From Paenilisteria newyorkensis (GTDB lineage: Bacteria; Bacillota; Bacilli; Lactobacillales; Listeriaceae), in the NCBI RefSeq assembly GCF_000766145.1, contig NZ_JNFB01000012.1:310001-374000 (forward strand): a stretch of 64,000 nucleotides of DNA, written 5' to 3'. The translations under genes were made by a program, and so were the position numbers. The notes below the pieces were generated by a model. It saw only the letters and a list, made by a program, of their open reading frames with translations. It was not told where the DNA came from and did no database searches. Positions within the stretch are counted from its first letter, which is position 1; each line of letters starts with the position of its first letter. This document shows, in pieces, positions 44,754 through 52,040 of the stretch.

Positions 44754-47057
44754 ATGAAAAAGTGGGCATCAATGTTATTCATACTTATATTAAGTGTATC
44801 CGTTTTCTCCGTTGCAGTACAGGCGGATGAGACAACAGAGGGACTGACAAAATTCATCAAAAAAGCGGATGGGACCTATGGCTATGACGCCAACACACCA
44901 GTTTTCTACTATAACGGTTCCAGCGAGCAAGTCCAGATTCCAACGACTTACACGCAAGATAAGGAACAATTCAAGAGTTCCTGGGTTGCGACGATTGCCA
45001 ATCTGAACTTCGCAAAAGTGGCATCAGAATCGGCTTTCCGTGCACAATATAAAACGGTGTTGGATGATTTTGAAACGTGGAATATGAACGCGGTTATTTT
45101 CCAAGTTCGGCCACTCCTTGACGCGTACTATCCATCTAAAATAAATCCATGGTCAGAGTTCATCGCAAGTGGTGTGCAGGGCGCAGATCCAGGATATGAC
45201 CCGCTCGCAATCATGGTCGAGGAAACACACAAACGCAGCATGGAATATCACGCTTGGTTTAATCCATATCGCGTGACGAATACGAAGCTGACGACACAAA
45301 GCGTTTTGACTAAAATCGGCGCGACCAAAGAGGAAGCGCTTGCGATGACGGTTCCAGAGCAAATCGTAGCATGGAACAAGGCGGGACTGTTAGCAGATAC
45401 GAATTACGCTGTTTTGCATCCGGAGAGCGTGCTGCGTTTTGACGAAAAGCTATTTCTCAATCCTGGCATTCCGGAAGTGCAAGATCATGTAGCCGCAACC
45501 ATCGAGGAAGTCGTAACTAATTATGATGTCGATGCGATTCATTTCGATGATTATTTTTACCCATATCGCATCACAGTAGATGGAAAAAATGTGCTGTTCG
45601 GCGATAAAGATGAGGACGCGGCAACCTTTGCCAAATACGGCATTCCGGCCGGTTATCCGAACACAAAAGCAGGGATTGATGATTGGCGCCGCGATAATAT
45701 TACGACGCTCGTTGATAAGGTGAAAAATACCATCGACACGAGCAACCATGCTAAGAAAACCGCCGTTCAATTCGGGATCAGTCCATTTGGCATTTGGGAG
45801 CACAAAGCGAATAATCCGCTCGGTTCCAACACGCCGACAGGTTCCTCGCAGTCCTATTCACAAAGCATTTTCGCGGACACCTATCAGTGGATTAAAGACG
45901 AGAAAGTGGACTATATGACCCCGCAAATTTACTGGAGTTTTGACCAAGCAGCCGCACCTTATGGCGATTTAGCGAGATGGTGGAACAAGGCCGCAGAAGG
46001 GACGCACGTACAGATTTACGTTGGGCATGCGAACTATAAACACGTCGGAAACGGCGGTTGGGAAGCTGCGTGGATGAACCCAGCCGAAATTCCGAATCAG
46101 ATGCGTTTCAATCAGCTACTAGACCAAGTTTCCGGAAGCGTTCTGTTCAGCTATAATGACATCAAAAAAAGCGATATCGCAACCCCAACAAACCAAGCAA
46201 AAAACGACGCGATTGATCTTTTAAAAGAGACCTATTTCGCGATACCTTCTCTAACACCGAGTAAACCATGGCTGGCGCACCAAGCGATTGCCGCACCGGT
46301 GGAAGTCAAGCAAACCGCGGACGCCCTCACTTGGTCAGACACAACCACCAATTCCGCGCGCTACTATGTCGTTTATAAAGGCACAGGAACAGCCGCAGAA
46401 ATCACTGCCAACCCAGCCAACATCGTCACCAAAATTTGGCGCGGCGACGCATCCGAATTCAGCTATCCAATTAGCGAATCCGGCACCTATGTCGTGACCG
46501 CACTTGACGCTGCCAGCAATGAATCCGCACCAGTTATCGCTCAAATCCCTGGCGCTGATGTGACCGTTTTATACCAAGATGAAAATGGTGGAGAAATCGC
46601 GTCACCAGAAATTCTAAAAGGAAACGTCGGTGAAAATTTTGCAGCGGAAATAAAAGCGATTGCAGGCTACACACAAAAAGCATCGCAAACAACCGGAACG
46701 TTCACAGATCAAGCGCAGACGGTCATTGTGAGCTATACGAAAGACCCAGAGGAAGTCGTGCCAACAGAACCTAATCCAGAGCCGACACCAAAACCCGAAC
46801 CGAAACCAACGCCAGATCCAACACCAAAACCAGATGGAACAATCGTGATACCGCCAGAGAAAGAAATCGTGCCAAACCAGCCAGAAAAAGCACCATCTGT
46901 GGAAAAAGTAGCGAAGAGTCCCGATGAAACGAGTACAGATAAAGGCATGTTGCCAACAACCGGTGACAAGTCGATGGATTTAGCTATTGTGTTGGGATTG
47001 GTAGTTAGCATGGCAGGTGTGCTACTACTGATACGTTGGAAAAGAAGACAAGCCTAG
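44754..47057 (+). CDS. LPTTG-anchored GHL10 glycoside-hydrolase-like surface protein with MucBP domain
   Basis: 767 residues. A signal peptide (1-25, ending VQADE) is followed by a large DUF187/GHL10-type barrel domain (about 60-430; WNMNAVIFQVRPLLDAYYPS, GYDPLAIMVEETHKRSMEYH, VDAIHFDDYFYPY, VDYMTPQIYWSFD), a fibronectin-like segment (about 500-600) and a MucBP-like domain (VTVLYQDENGGEI to VSYTKD). A Pro-rich wall-spanning region, then LPTTG, a helix and RWKRRQA complete it. Sortase A would link it to peptidoglycan. The barrel probably acts on a polysaccharide; the target is unknown. A hairpin terminator follows. Confidence 0.88.
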   Translation: MKKWASMLFILILSVSVFSVAVQADETTEGLTKFIKKADGTYGYDANTPVFYYNGSSEQVQIPTTYTQDKEQFKSSWVATIANLNFAKVASESAFRAQYKTVLDDFETWNMNAVIFQVRPLLDAYYPSKINPWSEFIASGVQGADPGYDPLAIMVEETHKRSMEYHAWFNPYRVTNTKLTTQSVLTKIGATKEEALAMTVPEQIVAWNKAGLLADTNYAVLHPESVLRFDEKLFLNPGIPEVQDHVAATIEEVVTNYDVDAIHFDDYFYPYRITVDGKNVLFGDKDEDAATFAKYGIPAGYPNTKAGIDDWRRDNITTLVDKVKNTIDTSNHAKKTAVQFGISPFGIWEHKANNPLGSNTPTGSSQSYSQSIFADTYQWIKDEKVDYMTPQIYWSFDQAAAPYGDLARWWNKAAEGTHVQIYVGHANYKHVGNGGWEAAWMNPAEIPNQMRFNQLLDQVSGSVLFSYNDIKKSDIATPTNQAKNDAIDLLKETYFAIPSLTPSKPWLAHQAIAAPVEVKQTADALTWSDTTTNSARYYVVYKGTGTAAEITANPANIVTKIWRGDASEFSYPISESGTYVVTALDAASNESAPVIAQIPGADVTVLYQDENGGEIASPEILKGNVGENFAAEIKAIAGYTQKASQTTGTFTDQAQTVIVSYTKDPEEVVPTEPNPEPTPKPEPKPTPDPTPKPDGTIVIPPEKEIVPNQPEKAPSVEKVAKSPDETSTDKGMLPTTGDKSMDLAIVLGLVVSMAGVLLLIRWKRRQA

Positions 47058-47072
47058 GAAGAAAGATTAGCG

Positions 47073-47105
47073 TCTCTGTTTAGAAATAAGCAGAGACTTT
47101 TTTTT
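47073..47105 (+). terminator. terminator after the surface protein gene
   Basis: GTCTCTG pairs with CAGAGAC, followed by eight T. Confidence 0.8.
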
Positions 47106-47124
47106 GAGAATTTTGAAATAAGTA

Positions 47125-47152
47125 TTGCAAGTTTTGGGGAGTATGCTATAAT
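47125..47152 (+). promoter_or_regulatory. promoter of tRNA-Glu
   Basis: TTGCAA, 16 bp, extended -10 TGCTATAAT. Confidence 0.75.
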
Positions 47153-47183
47153 AAAAAAGTTGGCTTTAGAGCTACGCGTCACG

Positions 47184-47255
47184 GCCCGTTGGTCAAGCGG
47201 TTAAGACACCGCCCTTTCACGGCGGTAACACGGGTTCGAATCCCGTACGGGTCAT
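47184..47255 (+). tRNA. tRNA-Glu (TTC)
   Basis: Acceptor GGCCCGT/ACGGGTC with wobble, anticodon stem CCGCC/GGCGG around CTTTCAC, T arm ACGGGTTCGAATCCCGT, discriminator A. CCA not encoded. Confidence 0.95.
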
Positions 47256-47293
47256 AGCATTATTTTGTGTATACGCAAAGGAATCGGCGGCAA

Positions 47294-47396
47294 GCGTTCG
47301 CATTCCACCAGTTTCGTGGACTTCCGGTTCTCATGTACGTAAGTACATTCCGCTTCCGGCTTCCACAAAACTGGCGGAATGCAAACGTTTTCGCTC
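47294..47396. repeat. long-hairpin repeat, family D, copy 2
   Basis: GCATTCCACCAGTTTCGTGG pairs with the segment reading CCACAAAACTGGCGGAATGC, capped by ATGTAC (47334-47339), GTAA, GTACAT (47344-47349). The arms differ from copy 1 at 12781 but the apex CTCATGTAC/GTACATTC is shared. Confidence 0.75.
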
Positions 47397-47534
47397 GATT
47401 TGTGTAAAGCGGAGATTTCGTCCTACCTGAAAAAGAAAAGAGATGGGTTGGGCGTTTTTTTTGTATTTGATTGTGCTGGTTTTGTGGTGTGAGTGTCGGT
47501 TTTGAATAAATATTCATGTTTTTTGAGATAATCA
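47397..47534. other. spacer between hairpin D2 and the tRNA-Leu promoter
   Basis: T/G-rich sequence without a gene. No further element recognised. Confidence 0.3.
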
Positions 47535-47563
47535 TTGACATGGTGGGGTTCCAATAATATAAT
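47535..47563 (+). promoter_or_regulatory. consensus promoter of tRNA-Leu
   Basis: Perfect TTGACA (47535-47540), 17 bp, perfect TATAAT (47558-47563). Confidence 0.85.
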
Positions 47564-47582
47564 ATTAATTAGTGTTGATAGA

Positions 47583-47658
<76 letters not shown>

Positions 47659-47666
<8 letters not shown>

Positions 47667-47758
47667 TAAGTAGTATCAATGGGTTTCAAAGATGGTTCAG
47701 ATCTTTGGAATCCTTTTTTTCGCCGTTTTTGGCAAATGGGGCAGAAATGGGGCAGGAT
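47659..47758. other. inferred attL region
   Basis: The border between the tRNA-Leu 3' end and the integrase gene. The exact core cannot be set because attR is outside the window. Confidence 0.45.
47681..47720 (+). terminator. terminator behind tRNA-Leu
   Basis: GGGTTTCAAAGAT pairs with ATCTTTGGAATCC (11 of 13), then a run of T. Confidence 0.75.
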
Positions 47759-48907
47759 TTAAGATTTTCTTTTTTTAGCATCAAGTAACCCTCCAAATGT
47801 TTCTGCAGCTGTTTGATCGGCTTCTCTAAATACATGACCGTATACATTCATTGTTGTTCCGATATCAGCATGTCCAAGTCTTTCTTGAATGATTTTCGCA
47901 TGAACTCCGTTAGCTATTAAAAGTGTTGCTGATGTATGCCTTAAATCGTGGAATCGTATATGGTCTAATTCGTGATTCTTAACAAAAGCAGTCCAGCGAT
48001 GCCCAATTGAATCTGGCCGTTTTGGTTTTCCGTTACGGTTTGAAAATATGAACGAATGTTCAGGCCAAACTATCTCGTCAGAGGTCATATCACGATCTTT
48101 AAATTTTTGTGCCTTGAAGCGAGCAATTAAACTTTTTAGTGATTCGGGATATGAAACTATTTTATCCTTACCGTTTTTTAGTTCTTTTTTGATGGTTACT
48201 CCAATACCTGGCTGCTCAACAATCGTTTGCTCAAATAATATTGTTCGTTTCTTAGTATCGATATGTTTCCATTCTAATCCAGCAATTTCTCCTTGGCGTG
48301 CACCAGTCATAATTGCGATGCTGATAAGTAGCTGCCATTCTAAATTTTCCTTTTTTAATGCATCAAACAGTTTCTCTAAAGCTTTTTGGTCGTAAACCTT
48401 TTGTACTTTCTTAGGGGGCTTTTTGACTTGCACACCATTACAGGGGTTAGATTTTAATACATTCCATTTTACAGCACAAGTGAATAATGAACGTAGAACA
48501 CCCATTGTATTTTTGATTGTATAGACAGACAGACCGTCTTGTTCCAACTTATCCATAAATGCGAGTATATGCATCGTTTTTATTTTTACAAGCTTAGAAC
48601 CGCCCAATTGGGGCAAAATAGTGCGTGTTAGAAGTGATGAATATAGTTCTTGTGTAGTAGGGGATAAGTTTTTGTTAACATGTTGTTTTAAAAAGTCCTC
48701 ACTGAACGCCGAAAATGTAACGTTTGTTGTTTCAGTGTAGTCATCTGCCTCAAGGTCAGCGATAAATAGAGCTAACTCTTTTTTTGCATCGGTTTTGTTT
48801 GTTGATTTTGCCATCTTGGATCGCCTTATCGGGTTCCCAACTTCGTTATAACCAACGGTGACCCGCATACGGAATCCGTTTCCTCGCTTTTCTATAGATC
48901 CGAACAT
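47759..48907 (-). CDS. int: tyrosine-type phage integrase
   Basis: 382 residues. An N-terminal Arm-binding domain (FGSIEKRGNGFRMRVTVGYN) and SAM-like core (about 60-160) precede the catalytic domain with Arg in MTGARQGEIAGLEW, HDLRHTSATLL (His, Arg), LGHADIGTTMNVYGHV (His, nucleophile Tyr). It carries out site-specific insertion and excision, here at tRNA-Leu. ATG behind AAAGGAGG. It marks the left end of the prophage. Confidence 0.96.
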   Translation of the reverse strand: MFGSIEKRGNGFRMRVTVGYNEVGNPIRRSKMAKSTNKTDAKKELALFIADLEADDYTETTNVTFSAFSEDFLKQHVNKNLSPTTQELYSSLLTRTILPQLGGSKLVKIKTMHILAFMDKLEQDGLSVYTIKNTMGVLRSLFTCAVKWNVLKSNPCNGVQVKKPPKKVQKVYDQKALEKLFDALKKENLEWQLLISIAIMTGARQGEIAGLEWKHIDTKKRTILFEQTIVEQPGIGVTIKKELKNGKDKIVSYPESLKSLIARFKAQKFKDRDMTSDEIVWPEHSFIFSNRNGKPKRPDSIGHRWTAFVKNHELDHIRFHDLRHTSATLLIANGVHAKIIQERLGHADIGTTMNVYGHVFREADQTAAETFGGLLDAKKRKS

Positions 48908-49025
48908 ATAAAACTCCTCCTTTTGAGTAATCTTAATTTAGCATTGGTTTTTTGTATCTGATGCTCAACGTAGATTAATGTGTTATAATCAAACTCTAAT
49001 CAATCTAATTTGGTGGGTGAGCTAG

Positions 49026-49715
49026 ATGGATAAAATAATTTCACAATTTGTAACAATAGCAATGACTTTGATAACACTTGGAATGCCAGGCTTTTTTAGC
49101 TTTTGGTTAATGGATAAAGTAGGAATTATTACAGATAATCCTCATAAAGCTGATAATAAAAAAATACTCCTTGTTATTCTTTCGATCGTAAACACATTTA
49201 TACCAATTGTAATTCTCTGTTACTATTTCAATGTGTCCACATTATCAGAATTAGTACCGAAAATTGATAGTGTATCTTTGTTGTTTCTAACCGTCATTGG
49301 TTCTTTAGTTATTAGTTTTATCCTAGTGTTATTTTATGGTGGGATTAAAAAATTAATTTATTATTTGATCAATGTTTATTTGAAAATAAATGGTCGAGCA
49401 ACCAACTCTAAGTATTCAGGATATAAAACAGCACTTACAGATGATTGCCCGAAAATTATTTTCATTGAAGATATGAGTACTGGCAGATTAACTACCTCAG
49501 GTCCAGTAATAGAAGTAACAGAATCAGAGTATGAACCGCTTCATTTTTTACTTGGACAAATGGATCCGCAATTAACATATATTGATACTACTGATAAGTT
49601 ATTAGCATATATAGAATACAATAATAGTACAGTTTCTTATCAAAAGTATGTAGATGTTGAAAAGAAAATTATTATCCATGTTATAAAAATGAAAGAACAA
49701 CCTCTATCCGAATAA
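49026..49715 (+). CDS. prophage membrane protein, unknown function
   Basis: 229 residues. Three membrane helices (about 7-30, 46-66, 80-105) are followed by a cytoplasmic part with TNSKYSGYKTALTDDCPKII, FIEDMSTGRLTTSGPVIEV and a charged end. Its first part (GMPGFFSFWLMDKVGI) resembles DUF6338-like bacterial membrane proteins, but I cannot confirm it. It is read opposite to the integrase, between int and the repressor block, where lysogenic conversion and superinfection exclusion genes often sit. ATG behind GGTGGGTGAGC. Confidence 0.75.
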   Translation: MDKIISQFVTIAMTLITLGMPGFFSFWLMDKVGIITDNPHKADNKKILLVILSIVNTFIPIVILCYYFNVSTLSELVPKIDSVSLLFLTVIGSLVISFILVLFYGGIKKLIYYLINVYLKINGRATNSKYSGYKTALTDDCPKIIFIEDMSTGRLTTSGPVIEVTESEYEPLHFLLGQMDPQLTYIDTTDKLLAYIEYNNSTVSYQKYVDVEKKIIIHVIKMKEQPLSE

Positions 49716-49716
49716 A

Positions 49717-49857
49717 TTATTTCTGTGTAGTGCTAGGTTTTTGTGGCGGTGGTGGTGGAAACATGCCAGGGGTTACTGACTTAGGTGCAACATCTTCACG
49801 AAATTCAGATGGTGTTCGATGTGAAGGTGTTGGCTTATTATTAGATGTATTTGTCAT
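49717..49857 (-). CDS. 46-residue proline-rich prophage protein
   Basis: Starts MTNTSNNKPTPSHRTPSEFR, ends MFPPPPPQKPSTTQK. Strong ribosome binding site AAAGGAGG. No helix or signal is evident; it is probably unstructured. It converges on the membrane-protein gene. Its role is not known, but the good start and the gap-filling position support a real gene. Confidence 0.6.
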   Translation of the reverse strand: MTNTSNNKPTPSHRTPSEFREDVAPKSVTPGMFPPPPPQKPSTTQK

Positions 49858-49869
49858 TTTTAATATCCT

Positions 49870-49996
49870 CCTTTCTATGATAAAATGGGTATAATAAATA
49901 GCCCTGAGTTAGAGGTATTTATGGGAACGCACTCTTGGCGGGGGGCGTTCTATTTATTTAGGGTTAGGACCGGTTATAAATATTCTACGATATATT
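49870..49996. other. spacer with a GC-rich hairpin
   Basis: GAACGC...GCGTTC with a G/C-rich middle (about 49924-49951) could act as terminator of the lipoprotein gene on the minus strand. No gene is seen. Confidence 0.4.
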
Positions 49997-50488
49997 TTAA
50001 TCTTCTGTGATGCCAATTTTTTCGATTAAATAATCATTGATTTTATCAGCATCGTTTTGGTTATCTGTTACTTTTTTTGCCTCCCTTTGGATTACCTCCT
50101 TGATGCTGCTATTTATTAGCTGATATTCTGTATTACTTATTTCCCGGGAGTATTTTACAGCGTTCTTTGGTATGGACGCCACTGATACATTTGTATAAAA
50201 GAGTAAGTTACTTTCTTTTTTTTCGTCTTTGGACATTCCTTTGCCTAAGGTTCCTTGTAGCTCAGAAGCAGAATCCACAATCTTATTTACACTGTCCACA
50301 TCATCTTTTTCAATACTGAATGTGTCTAATAATGAATATAGATTCCTAGCTTCTTCTTCGAATTTGGTTACATTTGAATAATCTGAAGTACTTAACTCGA
50401 CACCTGCATATGTTTTCGAATCATTTCCACAAGCGAATAATACAAGTGCTGGTATTAAAAGAATGGATAATATCAATCCCTTTTTCAA
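49997..50488 (-). CDS. prophage lipoprotein, candidate superinfection-exclusion or signal-modulating protein
   Basis: 163 residues with signal sequence MKKGLILSILLIPALVLFAC and lipobox LFAC, so lipidated at Cys20. The mature part is helical and acidic (VTKFEEEARNLYSLLDTFSI, KEVIQREAKKVTDNQ). Prophages of Listeria and Bacillus often encode such lipoproteins, which in known cases block DNA entry of related phages. It lies 59 bp downstream of the Rgg-like gene in the same direction, with a TATAATATAAT stretch in between that could be its own promoter. Confidence 0.75.
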   Translation of the reverse strand: MKKGLILSILLIPALVLFACGNDSKTYAGVELSTSDYSNVTKFEEEARNLYSLLDTFSIEKDDVDSVNKIVDSASELQGTLGKGMSKDEKKESNLLFYTNVSVASIPKNAVKYSREISNTEYQLINSSIKEVIQREAKKVTDNQNDADKINDYLIEKIGITED

Positions 50489-50547
50489 ATAAAACTCCCC
50501 TTTATATAATATAATTTAAACTCCATTCTATTATATAGTTTCCAATA

Positions 50548-51462
50548 TCATACATCAAGGCTATTTTGCTGAGCTAAAAACTTGTTCCACTCTTTAGAAT
50601 GATCTGCTGCTATCTTGTTATAGTTCAGTGCATCTTCGTCAAGGGGAGTAAATTCGTTCAGAGCCTCTAAAGCATGCAAAACTTTGGTTGTTCGATTAAC
50701 TCTTTGTTGAGCCTCTTCATGATACCCTTCGAGGAATTCAGAATATGCAAGTAGGTGATGGGCGGTAACTCGTGAAATTTCTACTTGATGCAGTCGTGCG
50801 AGCTTTTCGGCTTCAATTAAATGTGGCTTACTTCTTAAAGGTACTCCACCTAAAATATAGTGTCTGGCGCAATTTAGAAGAAATGAAATCTTGAACAGAT
50901 GGATCTGAGGATAATTATCATATTTTTTTAGCTCTTCGGTTGCTCTAACAATTACTTTTTCTGCATGATCGACAGGGAATGTATAGAAAATCTTTGTAAT
51001 AAGGTATATATCATTGTGGTACCAAACCTCTTGCATTGCTATCCGTTCCCAAATGTCTTTGGCCTCTTGGCTTTCAATATCAAAAGTTTGTTTTCTATTG
51101 ATTTCTACAGAGATACTGAGAACATGTCTTAAGGATTCAGCAAAAGGATCATTGGCTCGTGATAAATATTCATCATATTTTGCGATTAAACTAAGCAGAA
51201 AAGGCTCATTTAATGATTGTTTTTGTTCACGAAATAGCTTGAATAGATGGTCTCGTTCTACGAGTTTAAAATCATTCTGAATATAGAAAAATTCAAGGAC
51301 ATTAATATCAAGTTCTTGTAAGATATCCATAAATATCTCAACAGAAGGTATTCGCCCCCTTTCGATATTTGCTAGAGAGCTTTGTCTAACACTAGACATA
51401 TTTTTTTGCTTAATATTTTTATTTATTCGGATTTCCCGAATTGTCTCACCAAATGTTTTCAC
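50548..51462 (-). CDS. Rgg-like peptide-sensing transcriptional regulator (prophage)
   Basis: 304 residues. The N-terminal HTH_3 domain (FGETIREIRINKNIKQKNMS, SSLANIERGRIPSVEIF, MDILQELDINVLEFFYIQND) is followed by a purely helical TPR-like C-terminal domain (about 80-300), the layout and length of the Rgg family of RRNPP regulators. ERGxxxPS and the D-I-N-V-L-E-F-F element agree with Rgg rather than with CI-type repressors. It starts at GTG behind AAAGGAGG. Divergent from it, 94 bp away, is a 27-codon gene for an SHP-like peptide (51557), the expected partner. Rgg proteins bind the re-imported pheromone and then switch the target promoter. It is placed within the prophage lysogeny block. What it controls here is inferred, not shown. 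Confidence 0.85.
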   Translation of the reverse strand: MKTFGETIREIRINKNIKQKNMSSVRQSSLANIERGRIPSVEIFMDILQELDINVLEFFYIQNDFKLVERDHLFKLFREQKQSLNEPFLLSLIAKYDEYLSRANDPFAESLRHVLSISVEINRKQTFDIESQEAKDIWERIAMQEVWYHNDIYLITKIFYTFPVDHAEKVIVRATEELKKYDNYPQIHLFKISFLLNCARHYILGGVPLRSKPHLIEAEKLARLHQVEISRVTAHHLLAYSEFLEGYHEEAQQRVNRTTKVLHALEALNEFTPLDEDALNYNKIAADHSKEWNKFLAQQNSLDV

Positions 51463-51500
51463 AAAAAAACCTCCTTTTTATTCGGATTAGAATATTTTTT

Positions 51501-51541
51501 TTGTATTTCTGGGAATTCATAGTATACTATTACTAATAGTA
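51501..51541 (+). promoter_or_regulatory. promoter of the pheromone gene with 17 bp palindrome
   Basis: TTGTAT (51501-51506), 16 bp, TATACT (51523-51528). Overlapping the -10, TACTATTA-C-TAATAGTA (51525-51541) is a perfect inverted repeat with 8 bp arms. It is a candidate operator, or a 5' hairpin directly in front of AAGGAGG. Confidence 0.65.
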
Positions 51542-51556
51542 AGGAGGTGTTACATA

Positions 51557-51640
51557 ATGAAAAAAGTTAAAGTTATTAATTTCTTTGTCGCTGTAGTGGT
51601 TGTCATTGCACCACTTATTCACATCAACGTCGGAGGATAA
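51557..51640 (+). CDS. SHP-like pheromone precursor peptide (27 residues)
   Basis: ATG behind AAGGAGGTGT (excellent site, 6-7 bp spacing), 27 codons, then TAA. The peptide begins MKKVKVINFF, continues with a Val-rich hydrophobic core and ends PLIHINVGG. Streptococcal SHP pheromones (for example ending DILIIVGG and DIIIIVGG) share the MKK-start, the hydrophobic core and the IxVGG tail. Their last eight or so residues are released after export and re-imported. The divergent position next to an Rgg-type gene is the rgg-shp arrangement. Unlike the known ones it has no Asp or Glu at the expected mature N-terminus. No longer competing frame on this strand covers it. Confidence 0.85.
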   Translation: MKKVKVINFFVAVVVVIAPLIHINVGG

Positions 51641-51807
51641 TGTAAGCGCACTAAAAAGAACGAAGGCTATACTTTCCCAATCCCGACAGATTGTGTAAAG
51701 AAAGATAGACTTCGAACACACAACCAGTCTACCATAAAATATAAAAAATTAAAGAGATATGTGGGTAATGGATGATTAAAATTATAGTCTTACAGGAGTG
51801 AAGTTGG
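51641..51807 (+). other. transcribed spacer between pheromone gene and the 67-residue gene
   Basis: 167 bp. Short words such as GAAGGC and AGACTTCG are present but no clear stem or gene is seen. It may be a 5' leader or separately promoted (AAAATATAAAAAATTAAAGA stretch). Confidence 0.3.
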
Positions 51808-52011
51808 ATGGGGCAAAAATATAAATTACTGTTAGAACATGCAAAGAGTAACAAAGGGCATTATCAAAATGTAATAGCATTGATCGATGAAGATAGAGAT
51901 AGTTTAGATGAATTATTAGAAGCTGGGTATACGGAAAAGGAAGCTTTTAAAACATTTTATTTATTGAATGGTGAGCTTCTATCCAAATTAACTAATATAA
52001 ATAATATTTGA
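51808..52011 (+). CDS. 67-residue prophage protein, candidate output of the Rgg/SHP switch
   Basis: Starts MGQKYKLLLEHAKSNKGHYQ behind AGGAGTGAAG, continues with an acidic helix (VIALIDEDRDSLDELLEAGY) and EKEAFKTFYLLNGELLSKLT. Soluble, helical, no known family. It follows the pheromone gene on the same strand with no terminator in between, and its end is closed by a terminator that faces the convergent CI-like gene. By analogy with arbitrium, where the regulator controls a small anti-lysogeny product, it could be the effector. That is inference from position only. Confidence 0.65.
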   Translation: MGQKYKLLLEHAKSNKGHYQNVIALIDEDRDSLDELLEAGYTEKEAFKTFYLLNGELLSKLTNINNI

Positions 52012-52016
52012 GTACT

Positions 52017-52040
52017 ACCGCCCTTATGGGCGGTTTTTTA
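52017..52040. terminator. terminator of the pheromone transcript, facing cI
   Basis: ACCGCCC pairs with GGGCGGT around TTAT, followed by six T. It ends directly at the cI stop codon region. Confidence 0.85.

Noticed and set aside
50548-51462. Regulator as AimR (arbitrium receptor) or PlcR
   Set aside because: Arbitrium peptides end in GxRGA-type hexapeptides and are encoded downstream of aimR in the same direction, and PlcR partners are about 48 residues with a different tail. The divergent VGG-ending peptide fits Rgg/SHP better.
51533-51721. 62-codon minus-strand frame opposite the pheromone gene
   Set aside because: It is antisense to the SHP-like frame, without a ribosome site; the plus-strand 27-codon frame has an excellent one.
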